Part shown: positions 7,279 through 13,573 of the stretch, piece after piece
Layout: every line of letters starts with the position of its first letter
How positions within the stretch are numbered: the stretch's first letter is position 1
NCBI GenBank assembly: GCA_045591175.1
Contig: JAZNSI010000007.1
Location: 1 to 14,286, forward strand
Reading direction: 5' to 3'
From: UBA11524 sp045591175
Lineage (GTDB): Bacteria; Bacillota; Clostridia; Christensenellales; Aristaeellaceae
DNA: 14,286 bases
The notes under the pieces: generated by a model
Database searches by the model: none
What the model was told of the DNA's origin: nothing
The model's input: only the letters and a program-made list of their open reading frames with translations
Made by a program: the position numbers and the translations under genes

Positions 7279-8143
7279 ACAAATGTTTCAGTTTGATTTG
7301 CTCCACGGCCCATTTTGCATGGGTTGCTACTGCTTCGGAGGGGCTTTCCGTCAGTTCCAGCAGTCTGGGCAGCAGATCGCTGCGGCCGGTGCAGCCAGCG
7401 ACGATGCAGGCTCCTCCCAGCACCCTGTTAATCATGGTGATCGTTGCGCCAATATACTTTCGCAGCTCAATAGCAGCAGCCTTCGGATTGTTAAGGATGT
7501 CCTCCAGCAGCACAGGAATGGGGAACGGTTCGCCTTCGGGTGCACGGTTATGTGGGCAGCAGCGCTGGCACTCATCGCAGCCAATGAGCCGATTTCCCAT
7601 CTTTTCCCGTACTGCTTCCGGATAGATCTGTCCGCTGACCTGCCAGTTACGCAGACAGCGTTCCCGGTGGAATTGACCGCCTTCCAATGCGTTTGTGGGG
7701 CATGCCTCTTCGCATCGGCGGCAGTCTCCGCAATGCAAGCCATGTGTTTCTGGCTGCAGATGGTGTGTCGGCGGAAGCTTTTCTGCTGTCGTCAGCATCT
7801 GCACATGGAAGCGGCTGCCGAAATCTTCTGTGTAGGACAGCGTATTTCTCCCCTGCGTGAAGCCGTCCAAACGGGCAAATATCGGTTTGACCAGCACGTC
7901 ATCTCGCCAAAGGACGCCCTCTTCTGCGTAGGCCTTGGCGATGTCGTCTGCCATGCGATAGGCTCGCTGTGAGGAATAGTAGTATGGATGAATCCAGGCA
8001 TCCTCCGCATATGGGATTACCTCTGCTTCATATGGCCACAATGCCAATAGCACCGATCCTGCATCGGGGTAGCCACATTCCTGAGCATCCAGCACGATAA
8101 CCCGCGCGAAACCGGCGCCGAGCAGCTCATCAATGATGCTCAT
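7277..8143 (-). CDS. QueG-like double [4Fe-4S] cluster protein, short form
   Basis: A 288-residue protein with the ferredoxin-like double cluster of epoxyqueuosine reductase: CGDCRRCEEACPTNAL (Cys 138, 141, 144, 148), Cys 163, and GCDECQRCCPHN (Cys 189, 192, 195, 196). The C-terminus (about 245-288) looks like the HEAT-type helices found in QueG. QueG reduces epoxyqueuosine to queuosine in tRNA using cobalamin. This protein is about 90 residues shorter than usual. The region around QGRNTL matches QueG's GKNTL, but the Asp-containing segment expected before it and the ISYLTIE-type segment after Cys 163 are not recognisable. It may be a divergent QueG or a paralogue with another electron-transfer role. 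The ATG at 8143 is preferred over 8203 because AGGAAGGGGG precedes it and 8203 lies across a hairpin. Confidence 0.75.
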   Translation of the reverse strand: MSIIDELLGAGFARVIVLDAQECGYPDAGSVLLALWPYEAEVIPYAEDAWIHPYYYSSQRAYRMADDIAKAYAEEGVLWRDDVLVKPIFARLDGFTQGRNTLSYTEDFGSRFHVQMLTTAEKLPPTHHLQPETHGLHCGDCRRCEEACPTNALEGGQFHRERCLRNWQVSGQIYPEAVREKMGNRLIGCDECQRCCPHNRAPEGEPFPIPVLLEDILNNPKAAAIELRKYIGATITMINRVLGGACIVAGCTGRSDLLPRLLELTESPSEAVATHAKWAVEQIKLKHL

Positions 8144-8160
8144 GCAGCTTCCCCCTTCCT

Positions 8161-8197
8161 CAAAATCGGGAGGAGCCCCGTGCGGAAGCTCCTCCCG
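8161..8197 (-). terminator. Hairpin terminator or attenuator between upp and the QueG-like gene
   Basis: The arms CGGGAGGAGC and GCTCCTCCCG (8197-8188 and 8176-8167 on the minus strand) give a perfect 10-bp GC-rich stem followed by ATTTTG. The U-tract is short, so partial read-through into the QueG-like gene is possible. No separate promoter for that gene was found in the 66-base gap. Confidence 0.7.
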
Positions 8198-8209
8198 GAT
8201 CAAACGATA

Positions 8210-8839
8210 TTACTTGGTACCGAACAGGCGGTCACCAGCGTCGCCCAGACCGGGCACGATGTAACCGTGGTCGTTCAGGTGATCGTCCAGACCAGCCACA
8301 TAGATGTCCACGTCGGGGTGATCAGCCTGCACCTTGGCGATGCCTTCGGGCGCAGCGATCAGGTTGACCAGGCGGATGTGCTTGCAGCCGCGCTTCTTGA
8401 TTAGGGTGATGGCGTCGGAGGCGCTGCCGCCGGTCGCCAGCATGGGATCCAGCAGGAGCAGCTCGCGGTCTTCAGCATCCGCAGGCAGCTTGCAGTAGTA
8501 CTCCACGGGTTCCAGCGTCTCAGGGTCGCGATAAAGGCCGATATGACCGATACGGCAGGCAGGGATCATATTCATGATGCCGTCCACCATGCCCAGGCCC
8601 GCGCGCAGGATCGGCACAATGCCCAGCTTCTTGCCGGCCAGCATCTTCTGGGTGGTCTTGCAGATGGGGGTGTCGATCTCCACATCGATGGTAGGCAGAT
8701 CGCGAGTCACCTCGTAGACCATCAGCATGGAGATCTCCTCCAGCAGCTCACGGAATTCCTTGGGACCGGTGGTGGTCTGACGCATGATGGTCAGCTTATG
8801 CTGAATCAGCGGATGATCGAAAACATGAACCTTGCTCAT
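8210..8839 (-). CDS. upp: Uracil phosphoribosyltransferase
   Basis: A 209-residue enzyme that salvages uracil by joining it to PRPP to give UMP in the cytoplasm. Family features are the start MSKVHVFDHPLIQHKLTIMR, the segment PILRAGLGMVDG (about 76-87), the PRPP-binding loop DPMLATGGSA (131-140), and the C-terminal uracil-binding region YIVPGLGDAGDRLFGTK. The length is the usual one. The start at 8839 is chosen over the ATG at 8878 because AAGGAGG lies just upstream and the protein then begins as the family does. It has its own promoter, and a hairpin terminator follows. Codon use is strongly biased, as in ppdK, suggesting high expression. Confidence 0.97.
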   Translation of the reverse strand: MSKVHVFDHPLIQHKLTIMRQTTTGPKEFRELLEEISMLMVYEVTRDLPTIDVEIDTPICKTTQKMLAGKKLGIVPILRAGLGMVDGIMNMIPACRIGHIGLYRDPETLEPVEYYCKLPADAEDRELLLLDPMLATGGSASDAITLIKKRGCKHIRLVNLIAAPEGIAKVQADHPDVDIYVAGLDDHLNDHGYIVPGLGDAGDRLFGTK

Positions 8840-8896
8840 GGGGAAACGCCTCCTTATATCTCTTGCAATGGTTGCCAAAGGATATGAACTTCAGTC

Positions 8897-8925
8897 ATTA
8901 TACTCCTTTTCGTCAAACTGTGCAA
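8897..8925 (-). promoter_or_regulatory. upp promoter
   Basis: On the minus strand TTGCAC (8925-8920) and a perfect TATAAT (8902-8897) are separated by 17 bases. Transcription would start near 8890, giving a leader of about 50 bases before the upp ATG. The leader shows no obvious attenuator. Confidence 0.7.
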
Positions 8926-8941
8926 GCCCTTTTGTGTATTC

Positions 8942-8970
8942 TTGACACCGACGGCGGAAATACCTATAAT
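8942..8970 (+). promoter_or_regulatory. lgt operon promoter, perfect sigma-A consensus
   Basis: TTGACA (8942-8947), a 17-base spacer and TATAAT (8965-8970) give full consensus in both boxes. Transcription would start near 8977, about 22 bases before the lgt ATG. The -35 lies only 16 bases from the -35 of the oppositely directed upp promoter. Confidence 0.85.
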
Positions 8971-8998
8971 AGCAATATCTTGAACGGAGGAATTTGCC

Positions 8999-9766
8999 AT
9001 GTCCATCCCATACAGCCGGTACATTTTCGGCGAATTACCCTGGTACGGCGTGCTGATCGCCATCGGCGTACTGACCGCCTATGCGCTGTGTGTCCACGAA
9101 GAAAAACGTATGCAGCTCAAACGCGACACGGTGATCGATCTCGCCTTCTGGGCGATCCCGCTGGGCATCATCGGCGCAAGGGCATATTACGCGATCTTCA
9201 ATTGGCAGATGTTCGCGGATGATCCATTGAGCGTGCTCCGCGTCTGGGAGGGCGGCATTGCCATCTACGGCGCGGTGATCGGCGGTCTGCTCGGCGTGCT
9301 GATTTTCGCCAAGCGGCGGAAACTCTCCCCCTTTATCCTGACGGATATGATCGTTCCCGGCCTCGCGCTAGCGCAGGGGATCGGCCGCTGGGGCAACTAT
9401 TTCAATATGGAAGCCTACGGGCGCGAGATCACCAATCCTGCCTGGCAGTTTTTTCCCGTTGGCGTGCAGATTCCAAGTGCGGCGGGCTACACATGGCACA
9501 TGGCCACCTTCTTCTATGAGTCCTGCTGGGATATCGCAGTATTCTCGTTGCTGTGGTTCGTTGTCCGCAAGCGCGTTGAGAAACCCGGTACAACGACCCT
9601 GTGCTATATACTGTTCTACGGCCTGGGCCGTTTCTTCATTGAAGGGCTGCGTACTGACAGCCTGATGCTTGGCCGCTTCCGCGTCAGCCAGCTGCTGAGT
9701 CTCCTGATGATCATCGTTGCGGGCGCACTCCTGATCGTCAGAACCCGTAAATACAGAAAAGCATGA
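8999..9766 (+). CDS. lgt: Prolipoprotein diacylglyceryl transferase
   Basis: A 255-residue polytopic membrane enzyme that transfers diacylglycerol from phosphatidylglycerol to the lipobox Cys of prolipoproteins, the first step of lipoprotein maturation. Visible features are about seven hydrophobic segments, VWEGGIAIYGAVIGG (82-96), the signature GIGRWGNYFNMEAYG (127-141) containing the conserved Arg and Asn, and RFFIEGLRTD (211-220). Tyr 90 stands where the E. coli enzyme has His 103; I recall Tyr at this site in other clostridial homologues. The ATG has GGAGG 8 bases upstream. First gene of the lgt, serine hydrolase and recX operon. None of the secreted proteins in this window shows a lipobox, so its substrates lie elsewhere. 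Confidence 0.96.
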   Translation: MSIPYSRYIFGELPWYGVLIAIGVLTAYALCVHEEKRMQLKRDTVIDLAFWAIPLGIIGARAYYAIFNWQMFADDPLSVLRVWEGGIAIYGAVIGGLLGVLIFAKRRKLSPFILTDMIVPGLALAQGIGRWGNYFNMEAYGREITNPAWQFFPVGVQIPSAAGYTWHMATFFYESCWDIAVFSLLWFVVRKRVEKPGTTTLCYILFYGLGRFFIEGLRTDSLMLGRFRVSQLLSLLMIIVAGALLIVRTRKYRKA

Positions 9767-9782
9767 CACAAAGGAGGACATC

Positions 9783-10946
9783 ATGCCTTCCACACCGCTG
9801 AAGAACCTGCTTTACCGCGCAGCGCTGCCGTTCTTTGCACCCAGCCCTCACAAGCAGATGAAACACCTTGAAGCCGGCAAGCCCCTTGCCCATCTCCCCT
9901 ATTACGAGCATTTACTGGTCAAGCATCGCGTACTGGGAGCATCTCTCCTGCTGCAGGACGGCTCGCAAACCGCTCAGGTGCACACAACCGTTTACAGCCC
10001 ACGCCACGCTGCCAGGGAGGATACCATGTACCGCGTGGCCTCCATTACTAAGATGGCAACGTCGCTTGTGACGCTGATGTGCGTGGATGAGGGGCTGTTC
10101 ACACTTGATACCCCCATCCGTTCGCTGCTCCCGGATGTGGAGCACGGGGCGGTTCTGGACGGAATGACCGTCCGCCATTTGCTGTGCCATACTTCCGGCC
10201 TGAGGGATCTCCCTGCCATGGACAAAGCCCTGCGCGAAGGAAATACATTCGACGCAGTCCTGGCAGCAGACGGCATTTGCTCCGGCATGCCCGGCGAACG
10301 CATGGAATACTGTAACTTCGGGTTTGGCTTGCTGGGCTGTCTGCTGGAGAACGTCACCGGCATGTGCATCAGTGAGCTGTTCCGGATAAAGATCTTCGAA
10401 CCGCTGGGCATGCGCGCCACTTTGGACGCGTCCACCCTCGATGAAAGCCTGATCATGCCCATCAGCCGCGTGCTGCCCTACAAGAAGGGCAATGATGTGA
10501 CGATCACCAAACTGGGACGGACGCCGCTTGAGCAGCCAGATCCCCTGCGCCACTTCGGACATACGGCCGGCGCCATGTACACCGATGCCCCCTCCCTGGC
10601 GCGACTGTTGACGCTGATCGGCAACGGCGGCGTTATTGACGACAAACGCCTCATTTCCGCTGAGATGATGACTGAAATGACAAAGGTACAATCCTCTACC
10701 CCAACGCGCACTTATGGTTTGGGATTGGTTCTTTTGACACGCCCTGGAATCAGCGAGCATCGTCTGCTGGGGCATCAGGGGTTCGCCTATGGCTGCGTGG
10801 ATGGTGCTTTCATCGAAGAAAGCACTGGCAGGATGGTGATCTTCTTGAACGGCGGCGCAAGTGAGGCCCGCGAAGGAAAGCTGGGCCTTGTCAACAAGGA
10901 CGTCCTCACCTGGGCCTTCCGAAAGGAGTTCCCCGAATGGATGTGA
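9783..10946 (+). CDS. Serine hydrolase, class C beta-lactamase/penicillin-binding protein fold
   Basis: A 387-residue member of the beta-lactamase superfamily. The SxxK motif is SITK at 87-90 (nucleophile Ser 87, within MYRVASITKM), the YxN motif is YCN at 176-178, and the third motif is probably HQG at 331-333 (GHQGFAYG), in the place of KTG/HxG. Such proteins may be esterases, peptidases or, rarely, beta-lactamases; the substrate cannot be told. There is no convincing signal peptide or membrane anchor, so it is probably cytoplasmic, unusual for a penicillin-type target. AAGGAGG lies 5 bases before the ATG, 16 bases after the lgt stop. Its 3' end overlaps recX by 10 bases. Confidence 0.9.
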   Translation: MPSTPLKNLLYRAALPFFAPSPHKQMKHLEAGKPLAHLPYYEHLLVKHRVLGASLLLQDGSQTAQVHTTVYSPRHAAREDTMYRVASITKMATSLVTLMCVDEGLFTLDTPIRSLLPDVEHGAVLDGMTVRHLLCHTSGLRDLPAMDKALREGNTFDAVLAADGICSGMPGERMEYCNFGFGLLGCLLENVTGMCISELFRIKIFEPLGMRATLDASTLDESLIMPISRVLPYKKGNDVTITKLGRTPLEQPDPLRHFGHTAGAMYTDAPSLARLLTLIGNGGVIDDKRLISAEMMTEMTKVQSSTPTRTYGLGLVLLTRPGISEHRLLGHQGFAYGCVDGAFIEESTGRMVIFLNGGASEAREGKLGLVNKDVLTWAFRKEFPEWM

Positions 10947-11560
10947 TCACCGCTATCAAGAAGGAGCGCGGCAAATATCGTGTGACCGTCAGCGATTCGG
11001 AGGATGTGCTGGTACCCCTTGCCCTCATGCGTGAACGTCCGCTGAAGGAAGGTCAGCCCATTAATCTGGAGGAATACGACAACTGGCTGATGGTGCGTCA
11101 GTACCGTTTTGCGCTTGATCGCGCAGTCGGTTATCTGGCTGCACGTGCGCGCAGTACCCGTGAGATCGAGCAGAAGCTCCTGCAGGCCGGCTACCGTCCC
11201 TGTACAGTGGAGATGGTCATCTACAAGCTGCAGCGTGAGAACCTGCTGGACGATGCAGATTTTGCCCGCCAATGGGTCGAATCCCGCCAGGCCCATAAAC
11301 TTGGACGCACCCGCATCGCGCAGGAGCTGAGGCGCAAGGGTGTTTCGCAGGAGGAAGCTGAAGAAGCGCTTTCCGCCCTCCATGACGATGATCAGCTGGC
11401 CGGAGCTATCGCGCTGGCAGAAAAGGCCGCCGCACGCATCAAGCCCGGGGAAGATCAACGCAAAGTGGCAAACCGCATCACAGGTATGCTGGCGCGTCGC
11501 GGCTATTCCTGGGACATCGCAAAGCAGGCCATACAGCAGGTGCTGTCGGACGAATTGTAA
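10937..11560 (+). CDS. recX: Regulatory protein RecX
   Basis: A 207-residue RecX-type protein that modulates RecA filaments. Features are the tandem three-helix modules: ALDRAVGYLAARARSTREIE with KLLQAGYRP, then LLDDADFARQWVESRQAHKL, then GRTRIAQELRRKGVSQEEAE, and a final module ending MLARRGYSWDIAKQAIQ. These are the usual RecX landmarks (DDxxFAxxWxxxR, the G..ri..EL..KG motif). The N-terminal 55 residues form a small beta-type extension common in Bacillota RecX. The start overlaps the preceding gene by 10 bases with AAGGAG at 10923-10928, so translation is coupled. No recA lies in the window. No strong terminator follows; a T-run directly after the stop lacks an adjacent stem. Confidence 0.92.
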   Translation: MDVITAIKKERGKYRVTVSDSEDVLVPLALMRERPLKEGQPINLEEYDNWLMVRQYRFALDRAVGYLAARARSTREIEQKLLQAGYRPCTVEMVIYKLQRENLLDDADFARQWVESRQAHKLGRTRIAQELRRKGVSQEEAEEALSALHDDDQLAGAIALAEKAAARIKPGEDQRKVANRITGMLARRGYSWDIAKQAIQQVLSDEL

Positions 11561-11586
11561 ATTTTTTCTACGCGGCGCCAATTCGA

Positions 11587-11615
11587 TTGACAGGCATATA
11601 TGCAAATGCTAAAAT
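11587..11615 (+). promoter_or_regulatory. Promoter of the 225-residue membrane protein gene
   Basis: TTGACA (11587-11592), a 17-base spacer and TAAAAT (11610-11615) match consensus at 11 of 12 positions. It lies about 43 bases before the ATG, so the gene is transcribed apart from the lgt operon. Confidence 0.8.
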
Positions 11616-11621
11616 CTTGTT

Positions 11622-11633
11622 GCAGTATACTGC
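11622..11633 (+). promoter_or_regulatory. 12-bp perfect palindrome at the predicted transcription start (possible operator)
   Basis: GCAGTATACTGC is a perfect palindrome placed 7-18 bases after the -10 box, spanning the expected +1. The position suits a repressor site. It has no loop and is too short to be a good RNA terminator. No cognate regulator is encoded nearby. Confidence 0.4.
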
Positions 11634-11657
11634 GAATTTGATTCAGGAGATGCAAGT

Positions 11658-12335
11658 ATGGAGAACAATTACAGTTATGTGCAGGAAGCCAAAGAAAAAC
11701 AGGATCATATCATTGGTGGCATTGTTGGCGCGCTGATCGGTGCTGTGATCGGTGCTGTGATCTGGGCCGTTGTCGGCGTTTTGACCGACACCACGTTCTG
11801 GCTGATCGGCCTGGCCATCGGCGCGATCGTTGCCTTTGGCTACGATTTGCTCAAGGGGCGCCAGGGCCCGCTGAAGATCATCACCATCGTCGTGTGCGTT
11901 ATTCTCGCGGTCTTTGCAGGTGACATTGGTTATACCTGCTGGAACATCAACGCCGAATACAATGAACTGAACACGCTCCTAACCTCCGGTACTGACGATG
12001 AAATCGCGCAGTACTTCTTCACCGCAGACGCCTATGAGGAGTACAAGACCCTCAATCCACTGGACAAGAAGTACAACATTCGGATGATCAGGGATGAGTA
12101 TCAGTTTTCTTCCCTGGTGGAGTTTTACAACCTCGCATACAAGGATAACAGCGAATTCAAATCCGCTTTCATGAAGGATATGCTCTTCAGCATTGCGGCT
12201 GCGCTGTTTGGCGGTCTTTCCATTGCGTTCAAATCAAATAAGAAGAACGAGACTCCGAAGACCGTGAACTTTGAGGAAGCCGGCGAGAATCCCGAAGCAA
12301 CAGCGGAAGAAGATACAAACGCGATGGATGCCTAA
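11658..12335 (+). CDS. Four-helix membrane protein of unknown function
   Basis: A 225-residue protein with hydrophobic segments at about 18-43, 46-64, 71-92 and 174-192. The first is Gly/Ala-rich, with GxxxG spacing encoded partly by a direct 12-base repeat at 11735-11758 (IGAV twice). Between helices 3 and 4 lies a charged region of about 80 residues (EYNELNTLL onward) rich in Tyr, Glu and Lys, probably helical and soluble. The C-terminal tail (193-225) is acidic. With four helices both termini would lie on the same side. I recognise no family. AGGAGA lies 7 bases before the ATG. It has its own promoter and terminator, so it is monocistronic; the palindrome at its start suggests regulated expression. 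Confidence 0.8.
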   Translation: MENNYSYVQEAKEKQDHIIGGIVGALIGAVIGAVIWAVVGVLTDTTFWLIGLAIGAIVAFGYDLLKGRQGPLKIITIVVCVILAVFAGDIGYTCWNINAEYNELNTLLTSGTDDEIAQYFFTADAYEEYKTLNPLDKKYNIRMIRDEYQFSSLVEFYNLAYKDNSEFKSAFMKDMLFSIAAALFGGLSIAFKSNKKNETPKTVNFEEAGENPEATAEEDTNAMDA

Positions 12336-12345
12336 TCCGTACAAT

Positions 12346-12380
12346 AAGCCCGAAGCAGCCATACGGTTTGCTTCGGGCTT
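12346..12380 (+). terminator. Terminator of the membrane protein gene
   Basis: AAGCCCGAAGCA (12346-12357) and TGCTTCGGGCTT (12369-12380) form a perfect 12-bp stem, beginning 10 bases after the stop at 12335. The following tract (TATCGTTG) is poor in T beyond the arm itself. Confidence 0.8.
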
Positions 12381-12390
12381 TATCGTTGCA

Positions 12391-12422
12391 AAAAGAGGCC
12401 TCCGTTCGTAAGAATGGAGGCC
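12391..12422 (-). terminator. Terminator of ppdK
   Basis: On the minus strand GGCCTCC (12422-12416) pairs with GGAGGCC (12403-12397). The stem extends to 11 positions with one mismatch around a TTAC loop, and TCTTTTTG follows. It lies 32 bases past the ppdK stop and faces the terminator of the converging gene. Confidence 0.85.
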
Positions 12423-12454
12423 GCTGAGTTTATGCGCTTAAGCAGCTAAACGAA

Positions 12455-13534
12455 TTAGCCCTTGATCGCAGCCTGAGCAGCAGCCAGACGAGCGATCGGC
12501 ACACGGAAAGGAGAGCAGGACACGTAGTCCAGGCCGATCTTGTGGCAGAACTCGACGGAAACGGGGTCGCCGCCGTGCTCGCCGCAGATGCCGTAGTGCA
12601 GCTTCTTGCCGGTCTCCTTGGACTTGGTGATGGCCATCTCCATCAGCTTGCCAACGCCATTCTGGTCCAGCTTGGCGAAGGGATCGTTCTCATAGATCTT
12701 GGCCTCGTAGTAGGCGTTCAGGAACTTGCCCGCGTCGTCACGAGAGAAGCCGAAGGTCATCTGAGTCAGGTCGTTGGTGCCGAAGCAGAAGAACTCGGCC
12801 TCGGAAGCCACTTCGTCAGCGGTCAGGCAGGCACGCGGAATCTCGATCATGGTGCCGACTTCATACTTCAGCTCCATGCCGGACTCGGCGATGACAGCGT
12901 CAGCGGTCTTAACCACGACGGACTTGACGTACTTCAGTTCCTTCACGTCGCCAACCAGGGGAATCATGATCTCGGGAACGATGTTCCACTCGGGATGACG
13001 GCCCTTGACAGCCAGAGCAGCCTTGATGACGGCCTTGGTCTGCATGGCGGCGATTTCGGGATAGGTGACGGCCAGACGGCAGCCACGGTGACCCATCATG
13101 GGGTTGAACTCGTGCAGAGAGGCGATGATGTCCTTGATCTGCTGGACGGTCTTGCCCTGAGTAGCAGCCAGAGCGGCGATGTCTTCCTCAGTGGTGGGCA
13201 CGAACTCGTGCAGCGGGGGATCCAGGAAGCGGATGCAAACGGGATGCTCTTCCATGGCCTCGTACAGACCCTCGAAGTCAGCCTGCTGCATGGGCTCGAT
13301 CTTGGCCAGAGCGGCCTCGCGCTCCTCAACGGTGTCAGCACAGATCATCTCACGGAAGGCGCCGATACGTCCATCTTCGAAGAACATATGCTCGGTACGG
13401 CACAGGCCGATGCCCTCAGCGCCCAGCTCGCGAGCCTTGATGGCGTCACGGGGAGAGTCAGCGTTGGTGCGGACCTTCAGGGTGCGGTAAGTCGGAGGCC
13501 CAAGCGGTCTTAGGAAGACAACATGTTTCCCCAA
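12455..13534 (-). CDS. ppdK: Pyruvate phosphate dikinase, C-terminal part (reading frame entered artificially from adapter sequence)
   Basis: Genuine coding sequence runs from the stop at 12455 up to about 13489; the apparent start at 13534 and the first 15 residues (MGKHVVFLRPLGPPT) are translated adapter. The protein interconverts pyruvate, ATP and phosphate with PEP, AMP and pyrophosphate in the cytoplasm. This part is the PEP/pyruvate-binding TIM barrel: GLCRTEHMFFEDGRIGA, GHRGCRLAVTYPEI, VPEIMIPLVG, GTMIEIPRACLTADE, FCFGTNDLTQMTFGFSRDD, and CGEHGGDPVSV. The expected catalytic Cys is in YVSCSPFRVPIARLAAAQA, with its codon at 12517-12515. Strong codon bias fits a highly expressed enzyme. 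On one contiguous allele it would join the 5' part at 13574-14286 without interruption. Confidence 0.93.
   Translation of the reverse strand: MGKHVVFLRPLGPPTYRTLKVRTNADSPRDAIKARELGAEGIGLCRTEHMFFEDGRIGAFREMICADTVEEREAALAKIEPMQQADFEGLYEAMEEHPVCIRFLDPPLHEFVPTTEEDIAALAATQGKTVQQIKDIIASLHEFNPMMGHRGCRLAVTYPEIAAMQTKAVIKAALAVKGRHPEWNIVPEIMIPLVGDVKELKYVKSVVVKTADAVIAESGMELKYEVGTMIEIPRACLTADEVASEAEFFCFGTNDLTQMTFGFSRDDAGKFLNAYYEAKIYENDPFAKLDQNGVGKLMEMAITKSKETGKKLHYGICGEHGGDPVSVEFCHKIGLDYVSCSPFRVPIARLAAAQAAIKG
13359..13489 (-). repeat. Direct repeat copy 1 of a ppdK segment (assembly duplication)
   Basis: These 131 bases recur at 13574-13704, offset by 215 bases with no indel. The copies differ at 13370, 13373, 13388 and 13412. 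Three differences are synonymous and one changes Glu (copy 2) to Asp (copy 1). This copy joins the 3' part of ppdK. Confidence 0.95.
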
Positions 13535-13573
13535 CTCCTTGGCTCACAGAACGACATGGCTACGATCCGACTT
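13489..13573. other. MGI/BGI DNBSEQ library adapter with 10-base index, assembled into the contig
   Basis: The plus strand begins AAGTCGGAGGCC, continues AAGCGGTCTTAGGAAGACAA, then a 10-base stretch CATGTTTCCC (13522-13531), then CAACTCCTTGGCTCACAG and AACGACATGGCTACGATCC, ending GACTT. As I remember them, these are the forward MGI adapter, an index, and the exact reverse complement of the read-2 adapter. There is one extra C (GGCCC for GGCC) near 13501. It is synthetic and carries no biology. The first A is shared with the end of repeat copy 1, so the boundary is uncertain by one base. Confidence 0.93.

Noticed and set aside
8144..8203. Upstream start (8203) for the QueG-like protein
   Set aside because: It would translate through the hairpin after upp and lacks a ribosome binding site. 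The ATG at 8143 has AGGAAGGGGG upstream.
11520..11575. Rho-independent terminator after recX (T-run at 11562-11567)
   Set aside because: The only stem nearby (ACAGC/GCTGT near 11533) is 5 bp and too far from the T-run.
11735..11758. Tandem repeat of a 12-base unit in the membrane protein gene
   Set aside because: Only two copies, in frame within a Gly/Ala-rich helix (IGAVIGAV). It is a local duplication without further structure.
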